This document shows, piece after piece, positions 37,878-46,052 of a stretch of 64,000 nt of DNA. Within the stretch, counting starts at the first letter, position 1, and every line of letters begins with the position of its first letter. Below the pieces are notes generated by a model. It did not search any database. It was given only the letters and a program-made list of their open reading frames with translations, and had not been told where the DNA came from. This stretch comes from Nitrospira sp. (GTDB taxonomy: Bacteria; Nitrospirota; Nitrospiria; Nitrospirales; Nitrospiraceae): NCBI GenBank assembly GCA_024330925.1, contig JANDJK010000002.1, positions 16,016-80,015 of the forward strand. The letters are read 5' to 3'. Made by a program: the position numbers and the translations under genes.

Positions 37878-39458
37878 CTATCCGTTAACCGACGAACCCT
37901 TCAGCCACTGTTTGACGATGACGGCCGTCGCGTCCGGGTTTTTTCTGGCCATTTCGATGATTTGTGCTCGATCGGGAAGTTCCACGAGCTTGGATGGCTC
38001 CCCACTGGAAGAAGGCGGCAGGACCGGGGACGTCGTTGTGCCAACGGCTTTCTCCTTACTCCCCTCCCTCAACAAGCCAAGTAATGGGCGAACCACAAAC
38101 ACGAGAATCAGGACAAAGAACAAGACACCAACACCGTAACGCAGGTAAGGTAGCCACCGCTGGAAAGAGCCATCGGCCTCATCGGCGGCGCCGGACGCCA
38201 ACTCATCTGTTCTCAGATCAAATTGCACATTGGTCACCTGGACTTGGTCTCCCCGTTCTTCGGAGAAACCCATGGCTTTTTTGACAATCTCCTCGATCCG
38301 CTTTAGCTCTTCCTCCGACCTCGGCACATATCGTTTCCCTACCGCTGGTTCAGTGCCCGCCGTTTCTCCCTCCGCCGCTTTCAGCGCTTCATAGGTACCG
38401 TCCACCAACACCGCCACCGACAACTGCTTGACGATGCCGACCGGTTCAACGATCTTGGAGACAACCCGGCTGATCTCATAATTGATGGTTTCGTTCTTTG
38501 TCTGACTGCTGCTGGAGCTGGTTTCGACCGGTTCCCGCTCGACCTCTGGTGGAACATTCGACCGTACTCCCGGCACACCACCCACGAGACCATTGGTACC
38601 GCTTGTTTTTTCCTGCCCTCGCTGTTCACTACGCACCACTTGACCATTTGGATCAAACCGTTCCTCCGTCGTTTCGATCTTGCGAAAATCGATGAGGCTT
38701 GATACTCGCACGACAGCCTTATTGTGCCCGACAATCCGCTCCAACATGGTTTGAATACGGGTCTCAATATCCTTTTCAACGGCACGTTGATAGTCGAGCT
38801 GCGCGCTTGTTAATCCAATCGTGTCGTCCGCTGTTGAGCCAGATAGCAGATTCCCATGACCATCAACGACGGTCACATCTTTGGCCTGCAACCCTTCAAC
38901 ACTGCTGGAGACCAAATGTACGACCCCTTGCACCTGCGCCTTGCTCAAGGAGAAACCATTACGAAGAGAGAGCACAACAGAGGCACGGGGCCGCTCCTGC
39001 TCATTGGCAAAAAGCCGCCTCTCAGGAATGGCAAGATGAACACGGGCTCGCTCCACTTCCGGCATTTGGGCGATAGTCCTGGCCAGTTCACCCTGCAAGG
39101 CCCGCCGGTAATTGAGTTTTTGGACGAATTCCGACATGCCGATCGATGTCCGATCAAAGATTTCAAACCCCACCCCTCCACCGTGGGGCAGTCCCTGCGC
39201 AGCCAGTTGCAGACGAAGCTCATGGACCTGCGTGCTGGGAACCAAGATGGTCGTCCCCCCGCCTGAAAGCTCGTAGGGCACCTTGCTTTCTTTGAGTTTG
39301 TCGATGATCGCTGCCGCGTCCTCACTCGTCAGGTTAGTGAACAACACCTGCATCTCTGGCTGTTGCGTCCAAAGCGCGACCGCCACCAGCAGCGCCACGG
39401 ACGCGGCAAGCGCAGCCAGCACGATCATGCGCTGATTGATCGAAAGCTTGGACAACAT
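37878..39458 (-). CDS. fliF: Flagellar MS-ring protein FliF
   Basis: FTNLTSEDAAAIIDKLKESKVPYELSGGGTTILVPSTQVHELRLQLAAQGLP; two TM segments. Confidence 0.98.
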   Translation of the reverse strand: MLSKLSINQRMIVLAALAASVALLVAVALWTQQPEMQVLFTNLTSEDAAAIIDKLKESKVPYELSGGGTTILVPSTQVHELRLQLAAQGLPHGGGVGFEIFDRTSIGMSEFVQKLNYRRALQGELARTIAQMPEVERARVHLAIPERRLFANEQERPRASVVLSLRNGFSLSKAQVQGVVHLVSSSVEGLQAKDVTVVDGHGNLLSGSTADDTIGLTSAQLDYQRAVEKDIETRIQTMLERIVGHNKAVVRVSSLIDFRKIETTEERFDPNGQVVRSEQRGQEKTSGTNGLVGGVPGVRSNVPPEVEREPVETSSSSSQTKNETINYEISRVVSKIVEPVGIVKQLSVAVLVDGTYEALKAAEGETAGTEPAVGKRYVPRSEEELKRIEEIVKKAMGFSEERGDQVQVTNVQFDLRTDELASGAADEADGSFQRWLPYLRYGVGVLFFVLILVFVVRPLLGLLREGSKEKAVGTTTSPVLPPSSSGEPSKLVELPDRAQIIEMARKNPDATAVIVKQWLKGSSVNG

Positions 39459-39490
39459 CCGTGCTGCTTATCCCCTCTACACCAGCCGAT

Positions 39491-39799
39491 TCACACCTGC
39501 ATCCGTTGAATTTCCTCGTAGGCTGCAATCAGTTTGTTTCGAATCTGCATCATTAACTGAAACGAGATATCGGCCTGCTGCAGCGCGACCATAGCACGGT
39601 GAATGTCCTGCGACTCACCGGTCATGAGCGCATCGACAGCGCGGCCCGCTTGCAGTTGGGCGTCATTGACTTGTCCAATGGCCTGCTTCAATGACTCCAT
39701 GAACCCCGCTGACTCTCCCCCTCCCTCTGCCGCCCCGATCCCCACTCCTCCAGACGGAGAACTCATGGGGTTGGCAATACCACCAATTTCTTTCATCAC
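39491..39799 (-). CDS. fliE: Flagellar hook-basal body complex protein FliE
   Basis: AVDALMTGESQDIHRAMVALQQADISFQLMMQIRNKLIAAYEEIQRMQV. Confidence 0.96.
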   Translation of the reverse strand: MMKEIGGIANPMSSPSGGVGIGAAEGGGESAGFMESLKQAIGQVNDAQLQAGRAVDALMTGESQDIHRAMVALQQADISFQLMMQIRNKLIAAYEEIQRMQV

Positions 39800-40254
39800 T
39801 ACCTCCCAATCTCCAAAGCCTTATTCCACATGGCCCGCGTCGCGTTGATTGCCTGGACATTAGCCTCATAGGCCCGCGACGCTCCGATCATGTTGACCAT
39901 TTCTTCGAGGACATTGACGTTAGGGAGACGGACAAATCCCTTTTCGTCAGCGTCCGGATGATGGGGATCGTATACTTGCTGGCCCGGTGTCCGGTCCTCC
40001 ACAATGCGCGCGACCGTCACACCGTCCAGCGCATGGCGACCCGGTCCAGCGGCAATCCGACGAAACAACCGATTAAATGAATCAGTCATGGGTACAGACC
40101 GAAACACCACATCCCGCCGTTTGTACGGCCCTCCTGCCGGCGTATGGGTGGAATGGGCATTAGCTAGATTGCTTGCGATGATGTTGAGACGGCGCCGTTG
40201 GGCATCCATTCCGGATACCGAAACGGCCAAACTATCCATCAATTCCATCGACAA
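39799..40254 (-). CDS. flgC: Flagellar rod protein FlgC
   Basis: LAVSVSGMDAQRRRLNIIASNLANAHSTHTPAGGPYKRRDVVF...VNVLEEMVNMIGASRAYEANVQAINATRAMWNKALEIGR. Confidence 0.97.
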   Translation of the reverse strand: MSMELMDSLAVSVSGMDAQRRRLNIIASNLANAHSTHTPAGGPYKRRDVVFRSVPMTDSFNRLFRRIAAGPGRHALDGVTVARIVEDRTPGQQVYDPHHPDADEKGFVRLPNVNVLEEMVNMIGASRAYEANVQAINATRAMWNKALEIGR

Positions 40255-40340
40255 TCCCCCTTTTTGACCCGCCCATGAAGAACAATGATCGCACCATCAG
40301 GCTCAAGAGACCCGTTCCCTCTACTCCTTCACTCTCCTCT

Positions 40341-40772
40341 CTAGCGACCTTCTCGAATCGCAGTGAGCAACCCTTGAAATTTTCTGGCGAGGATGGTCGC
40401 CGCCGCGTTGTATTGCATGACGTTGTCGGACAGTTTGGCCATTTCAAGCTCTACATTGACCGAGTTACCATCCAACGGCAGGTCGCCAGCCGGCACCGGA
40501 CTCAGCGTTCCACTCACCGCTTCGAAGCCTCTTGCATCCGTGCGGCCAAAATGACGCGTATGGGTTGCTGTCAATCCCACCGGGGGCCCACCTCGATACG
40601 CGGATCGCAGTTGCGCGAGAAAATTGAGCTCGGTGGCTCGGTAGCCAGGCGTCTCCTCGTTGGCCACATTGGAAGCGATCACCCGATGCCGGGCACTACG
40701 AAGATCCAAAGTCCGTTCAAGCAATTGCATCGTCCGGTCAAAGATGGTCATCAGTCCCTCCCTGATCTTCAT
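40341..40772 (-). CDS. flgB: Flagellar rod protein FlgB
   Basis: FDRTMQLLERTLDLRSARHRVIASNVANEETPGYRATELNFLAQL. Confidence 0.96.
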   Translation of the reverse strand: MKIREGLMTIFDRTMQLLERTLDLRSARHRVIASNVANEETPGYRATELNFLAQLRSAYRGGPPVGLTATHTRHFGRTDARGFEAVSGTLSPVPAGDLPLDGNSVNVELEMAKLSDNVMQYNAAATILARKFQGLLTAIREGR

Positions 40773-40851
40773 TCACCTTGCGCTCTATTCCCTGGCTCAT
40801 GACGGGTGCACACTTGCCCGCTACTGCCGACAATCGTTAACCTTGCCAGTT

Positions 40852-40870
40852 AATGCAACCTCGATGCCGT
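40852..40870 (-). promoter_or_regulatory. Sigma54 (-24/-12) promoter candidate for the flgB operon
   Basis: - strand reads CGGCATCGAGGTTGCATTA: NGGCAT-N5-TTGC, exact GG-N10-GC; predicted 5'UTR about 71 nt. Confidence 0.65.
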
Positions 40871-41010
40871 CTTCCTCGCCAGCCTTCGAGGTGTGACGGT
40901 CTCCTCACCCCACTGACCACTCACAGTTTCGATCGCTCTTTTCAAATCCCTCCTGTCTTCGATGCATATTGCACTGGCACATTGTTCCTCTCGGCAACTT
41001 TTGCCTCTGC

Positions 41011-42426
41011 CTATGAGGAAGGCAGTGGGGCGGACCAACCACGGTCTCGATACTCACGTAGCTTGTTCCGTAAGGTTCGAATGCTGATGCCAAGTTCCTT
41101 GGCAGCTTTGGTTCGGTTGTTGTTCGTTCGAGCCAGTGTTTTAAAGATCAATTCCCGCTCCATCTCCCACAGCGAGCCATTGATCGATGGCTGAAGCGGC
41201 TGATCTCGTCCTGTCAGCGGAGCCACAGTAGCCTGTACCTCAACCAAACAATGTTCGGGTAAAATTGGGCCCTCACCGGCTAGCAACACGGCCCGTTCGA
41301 TCACATTCTCCAATTCGCGCACGTTACCTCTCCACGGCAGACGCTGCAAATAGGCCACGGTGCTGTCATGAATCTGCGGCTGCGCCATTCCGTTTCTTGC
41401 CGCTGCCTTGGCTGCAAAATGTCGTGCCAACAACGGAATATCGCCAAGCCGCTCGCGGAGCGGTGGAATGGTGATGGGGAACACGTTCAGCCGGTAGTAC
41501 AAATCTTCGCGAAACCGGTTCTGCTCAACTTCCCGATGAAGAGCCCGATTGGTCGTGGCAATGACGCGAATGTTGACCGGCACCGGCTCGCGTCCACCCA
41601 CTCGATCAACCTCTCGCTCCTGCAGGACCCGCAGCAGTTTGGCCTGGAGCCCCAGTGTCATCTCACCAATTTCATCCAACAACAACGTCCCGGTATGCGC
41701 CATTTCAAATTTGCCGATTTTTCGGATCACCGCGCCAGTAAAAGCACCCCGTTCATGGCCGAACAGTTCGCTCTCCAGCAATCCATCGGGCAGTGCCGCA
41801 CAATTCACAGCAATAAACGGTCGGTGGGCACGAGGGCTTCGACTATGGATGAACCGAGCGAGCAGCTCTTTGCCGGTTCCACTTTCACCGTTGATCAACA
41901 CGGTGGCTTGGCTCGCGGCAATCGTCTCGACCGTGCTCAACAGTCGGATCATGCCGGGATCCTGCGTCAAGATCACTCGCTGATCTGACGTTCCGCGGGC
42001 TGCTATGGAATCGCTCTCCCGCCCCTCTTTGAGATTTGTAATCACGCGCGCCAGCAGCTCCATGGAAAACGGTTTCAGGAGGTAATCATTCGCTCCTAAC
42101 TTCATCGCCTCAACCGCGGTTTCCACACTGCCATAGGCTGTCATGAGAACGATCGAGACCTGCGGCGCACGCCGCTTGATCTCCCTCACCAGATCAAGCC
42201 CCGTCAGGCGAGGCATCTTGAGATCGGTCAGTACGAGCCAGGGACGGCATCGCCCTATTCGCTCCAGCGCATCGGCACCATCGATCGCGCCGTGTGCTGC
42301 AAACCCCAGTCGCCGCACGGACTCTACTAACGCGGCACGCATAGAGGGATCGTCGTCTACCACCAAGATACCTTCGCTGTTTTGGACGTTCTCCGTCCCT
42401 TCCTGATTCGTTTGGTAGTCAATCAT
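41011..42426 (-). CDS. Sigma54-dependent response regulator, FleR/FlrC-like
   Basis: REC (ILVVDDD, VLTDLKMP, LMTAYG, LLKPF), AAA+ GESGTGKE and GAFTGA loop, Fis-type HTH NNRTKAAKELGISIRTLRNKLREY; next to the flagellar HK and flgB. Confidence 0.9.
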   Translation of the reverse strand: MIDYQTNQEGTENVQNSEGILVVDDDPSMRAALVESVRRLGFAAHGAIDGADALERIGRCRPWLVLTDLKMPRLTGLDLVREIKRRAPQVSIVLMTAYGSVETAVEAMKLGANDYLLKPFSMELLARVITNLKEGRESDSIAARGTSDQRVILTQDPGMIRLLSTVETIAASQATVLINGESGTGKELLARFIHSRSPRAHRPFIAVNCAALPDGLLESELFGHERGAFTGAVIRKIGKFEMAHTGTLLLDEIGEMTLGLQAKLLRVLQEREVDRVGGREPVPVNIRVIATTNRALHREVEQNRFREDLYYRLNVFPITIPPLRERLGDIPLLARHFAAKAAARNGMAQPQIHDSTVAYLQRLPWRGNVRELENVIERAVLLAGEGPILPEHCLVEVQATVAPLTGRDQPLQPSINGSLWEMERELIFKTLARTNNNRTKAAKELGISIRTLRNKLREYRDRGWSAPLPSS

Positions 42427-42448
42427 GAACGATGTCCTCCATCAGCCG

Positions 42449-43732
42449 TCACCTTCCAGTGTCCGATCCGACCAGGCTCGCTTGCGTGGGGTGGTTTTCT
42501 CCGCCGCCATCATCGCACACACGGTCGTCCCCCCGAGACCAAGCAGCCGACGGATGGGGCAACACAACGGCAAACGTGGCGCCCTCCCCCACGAAGCTTT
42601 CCACTTCCACTCGTCCCTCATGAGCTTCCACAATGGAATGAACAATCGCCAAGCCAAGCCCTGTTCCTTCGGCTCTCGTCGTAAAGAAGGGATCAAACAG
42701 ACGGGAACGGATGGCAGGATCGATCCCCACTCCCGAATCGCTGATGGTCAAGCGCACTGCCGGCCTCCCGAGGCTTTTCGCTTCATCATTCGTGAGGCTG
42801 ATCGTCAAGGTTCCCCCCTGCGGCATAGCCTGAACCGCATTAACAATGAGATTGAGCAGTACCTGCTTCATTCGTTCGCTGTGACACCAGATTACAGGAA
42901 TGGACGGATCCAATTTGAGCCGCACCTCCACTGGAGCTTGGCTCAACACATGCGCCGCCAAGTTCAGTGCGTCGAGGATCAAGGGCTCCACAGAATGCCA
43001 GGCACACAGGGGACGCCCCGGCTTCATATACGCCAACAGATTGGCTAGCAGGCGGTCCATCGCCTGGACCGCCTGGGAGATCTGCTCCGCATATCGGCAA
43101 GCCACAGGCTGATCGTTCAGATCGTGGCGCAACAGGGACGCAAAGAGCTCGACACTACCCAAGGGGTTTCTGATCTCATGCGCGATTCGCCCGATCATTT
43201 CTCCCATCGCCATCAACCGATCCTTGCGTTGCACCTGTTCTTCGAGCTGATAGAGGCGGGTGATGTCTTGCAGGAGAATCAGACGGCCCGACTCGCCAAG
43301 TTCCGTTCTCAGCGAAGTCTCAGTGACCGCTACCATCGCCTGTCCGATCCGCTGGGGACGGTCGCACAGCCCAAGGCCCGCCTGTGCTAAGACGACCGTC
43401 GCCTGCTGCCCCAGCAATCGTTGCTGTTCCATGCCCAGCAAACGCGCAGCCATGCGGTTGCTTCGGGTAATCAGCCCCTGCTCATTGATGACGAGTACTC
43501 CTGTGGACAGGGATTCCAAAATGCCGTCGAGATGGGCTCGCATGGTTTCATTCTCACGAAGTTGCTGGCGGAGGGCTTCGTTGCTGCGAGCCAGCTCAAG
43601 ATCCATCTGCTCAACGCGAGCAGCAAGTGCCTCGTATGACCGCTGCAGAGTTCGCGCGGCCTGGTTGAAACTCTCGAATGCGGTTTCCAGACAGTCTCGC
43701 TTTTCAGAGTGGCGATCAATAGCAACCATCAT
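42449..43732 (-). CDS. PAS-containing soluble histidine kinase, FleS/FlrB-like
   Basis: H-box IGRIAHEIRNPLGSVELFASLL, N-box LLNLIVNAVQAMP, G-box EGTGLGLAIVHSIVEAH; no TM helices seen; ends just upstream of the RR. Confidence 0.9.
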   Translation of the reverse strand: MMVAIDRHSEKRDCLETAFESFNQAARTLQRSYEALAARVEQMDLELARSNEALRQQLRENETMRAHLDGILESLSTGVLVINEQGLITRSNRMAARLLGMEQQRLLGQQATVVLAQAGLGLCDRPQRIGQAMVAVTETSLRTELGESGRLILLQDITRLYQLEEQVQRKDRLMAMGEMIGRIAHEIRNPLGSVELFASLLRHDLNDQPVACRYAEQISQAVQAMDRLLANLLAYMKPGRPLCAWHSVEPLILDALNLAAHVLSQAPVEVRLKLDPSIPVIWCHSERMKQVLLNLIVNAVQAMPQGGTLTISLTNDEAKSLGRPAVRLTISDSGVGIDPAIRSRLFDPFFTTRAEGTGLGLAIVHSIVEAHEGRVEVESFVGEGATFAVVLPHPSAAWSRGDDRVCDDGGGENHPTQASLVGSDTGR

Positions 43733-45921
43733 CAGGAATCCTCCTTTGCCATCTGCAGGCGGCGCGCAGTGCGCACCGTGTTTTTGAGCGAATCGACAAA
43801 CCGGTTGACGAGTGGATCGTCCGTCTCGCCCACCTCCGCTAATGCCACGGTCGCACGATCATAGTGCTTCAATGCATTCCAGTGCAGAGCAGTCCGCAGA
43901 TGAATCCACTCTCGCTGGCGATGATCGGGCTGACGATCGAGCGCCGCTTGATAGGCAGCAATGGCTTGTTCGTGGCGATTCAAACGGGAGAGGGTTTCCG
44001 CAAACGCGATGAATAGATCCGTCGAGGGCTGACCCTGCTTAATGGCTATTTCATAAACCTTCGCTGATTCATCTAACCGGTTCAGCTCTCCCAACACCTC
44101 GGCCAATTGACGAAGCATGTAAGAACGATCTTCTTCCTGTCCCTGAGGATGGTGCTGAAGCCACTGGCGACAGAGGCGCATGGCTCCCTCGAGATCACCT
44201 TGTCGCCTCATGGCTGTCACTAAAAGATGCAGCACTTCTGACTCATAGCGACCAGCTTGAAATTGGAATCGGTACCGCTCTAAGACTTTCCTGGCAGCCT
44301 GAGGATCCTCTTGGTCAAGATAACTTTTGCCGAGACCGACCAGCGCTAACTCGAGAAGATGGAGGTCCTGTGCTTTTGTCAGTTGTTGATACAGTCGACC
44401 AGCTTCTGTGGCAAAGCCAAGCCGACGGTGCGCCTCGGCAATCCTCAGTACGAGCATCGGTGAAGATAGGAATGATTCGGCTCCCCCACCATAGCGGTGA
44501 AACAGACTGATCGCGAGAAAATCGTTTTGACCATTGATCGCCCCCTCAAGCCAGGGGGCCAATAACGCTGACAGTCGTTCTCCCGCACGCCTGGCCCAGG
44601 GACTGCCTGTTGAGCCAGCCCGCTGGGCGGCTTCTTTATAGTGGAACAGGGCACGAGGCCCATCGTTCGACTTCTCGTAATAGCTGCCTAAATGGACTAA
44701 TGCCTCTACACCAACGGCATTGTTAGCGTCACGGGCAGCGATCTCCCGGAGCATGGCGACATAGGTTTCTTCGTTGATCTCGAGAAGTGAGTCGTCGTGC
44801 GTCATGGCCGCGACAGCCAGTTTCCATCGATCGTTGTCCACCTGATCTTTCTGTTCCAGATACAATGACGCAAGTCTCATGGCCGCGGCCGTGCCGTACG
44901 GACTGGCAGGATAAAGAGAAGGCACCGCCGCATAGAAAAAGGCTGCTTGCAGGGGATGAGCATCGCCCGACAGACTGTCCGCGACATACAACAGCGCCAC
45001 CGGTGCGAATTCATGGCGTGGATATAGGTTGTACAAGAGCAACAAGAGTTCACGCGCCGCCCGATGACGATGACCCATGGCGTGGATCACTGCGTCTCGC
45101 TGAATCGCTAGGGGGTCGCGCCGGAAAAATGTGGGCCAGCGGCGATATCCGAGCTCATAGAGCACCTGAGCCTCAGTGAGTCGTTGTTGCCGAAACAAAG
45201 CATGCGCCAACCCGATTGCAGCATGGGGAGCCAACAGCTCGTGTGTCATCCCCTTCCGCAGAGCGGAGAATGCATGTTCGGCATCACTCCACTTACGCAT
45301 GGCCATGAACGTGTAGGCCAACCCCAACAAGGCCCGATCACCGTCAAAGGAATCACGGCCCTGCGCTATCGCCTGTTCGTAATAGAACTGCGCTTCTTGC
45401 AACCAGCCCTGTTCACGATACAGATCTCCAAGGCGCCAAGCGGCCCGCTTTGCATAGGACGTGGCTGAATAATCGCGAAGCAGTCGCTTGTATAGTTGGA
45501 TAGCCTCGGTGCGGTCTCCGCCCACGTCATGCTCGCGAAGCAATGATTCCGCTGCAAAGGCCAGCGCAGCCGGCGCGAGGGGACTCTCCGGGTAATCAAC
45601 AACAATCTTTTCAAAGAACCGCTTCGCCTCTAACCACAATCCTTTGTGGTACGCCAGCCGACCTTCTTGCCACGCTAAGTCCACGATGCCATGAACGTGT
45701 TGGTCTTCGTTCACCTGAGGACCTTCATCCGGTAATGGCGGCGCCGGTGGCTCTCCCGAATCAGACATTGATACAGCCTTGAGAAACTGGACCGACTGAT
45801 CCAGATGAGCGAGCAACACCGGATGCGCGGCGGTTGAAGCGGCAGGGGTTGCCACCACGTACAGGACAATTAGAACGGACAGGGCCTCTCGGCAGACAGA
45901 CAACACCATGTTCATAAACAT
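43732..45921 (-). CDS. Secreted/periplasmic-type tetratricopeptide repeat protein co-operonic with the flagellar two-component pair
   Basis: N-terminal signal-like segment MVLSVCREALSVLIVLYVVATPAAS; repeated A/G-W-rich TPR units (AWRLGDLYREQGWLQEAQFYYEQAIAQ, FIAFAETLSRLNRHEQAIAAYQAALDRQPDH); TGATG overlap with the HK. Confidence 0.8.
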   Translation of the reverse strand: MFMNMVLSVCREALSVLIVLYVVATPAASTAAHPVLLAHLDQSVQFLKAVSMSDSGEPPAPPLPDEGPQVNEDQHVHGIVDLAWQEGRLAYHKGLWLEAKRFFEKIVVDYPESPLAPAALAFAAESLLREHDVGGDRTEAIQLYKRLLRDYSATSYAKRAAWRLGDLYREQGWLQEAQFYYEQAIAQGRDSFDGDRALLGLAYTFMAMRKWSDAEHAFSALRKGMTHELLAPHAAIGLAHALFRQQRLTEAQVLYELGYRRWPTFFRRDPLAIQRDAVIHAMGHRHRAARELLLLLYNLYPRHEFAPVALLYVADSLSGDAHPLQAAFFYAAVPSLYPASPYGTAAAMRLASLYLEQKDQVDNDRWKLAVAAMTHDDSLLEINEETYVAMLREIAARDANNAVGVEALVHLGSYYEKSNDGPRALFHYKEAAQRAGSTGSPWARRAGERLSALLAPWLEGAINGQNDFLAISLFHRYGGGAESFLSSPMLVLRIAEAHRRLGFATEAGRLYQQLTKAQDLHLLELALVGLGKSYLDQEDPQAARKVLERYRFQFQAGRYESEVLHLLVTAMRRQGDLEGAMRLCRQWLQHHPQGQEEDRSYMLRQLAEVLGELNRLDESAKVYEIAIKQGQPSTDLFIAFAETLSRLNRHEQAIAAYQAALDRQPDHRQREWIHLRTALHWNALKHYDRATVALAEVGETDDPLVNRFVDSLKNTVRTARRLQMAKEDS

Positions 45922-45927
45922 GGATCA

Positions 45928-45944
45928 GCAAGGACCATGCCCTT
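45928..45944 (-). promoter_or_regulatory. Possible sigma54 -24/-12 element upstream of the TPR-HK-RR operon
   Basis: - strand reads AGGGCATGGTCCTTGC: GG-N10-GC kept, but placed very close to the annotated start (TSS would fall near 45916). Confidence 0.35.
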
Positions 45945-46018
45945 TAGAAGGTATTGAGAGAACGCAATGGATGGAGCGGGAACGGGATATCCCCTGTCAG
46001 AATGGTCAACAATGACTA

Positions 46019-46044
46019 TCAATCACTGTCAAGTGATTGACAGT
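46019..46044. promoter_or_regulatory. Interleaved palindromes including FleQ-box-like ACTGTCAA-GTGA-TTGACAGT
   Basis: TCAATCACT-GTCA-AGTGATTGA (46019-46040) and ACTGTCAA-GTGA-TTGACAGT (46025-46044) are both perfect inverted repeats; the second contains GTCAAGTGATTGAC. Confidence 0.55.
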
Positions 46045-46052
46045 TGGAATCA

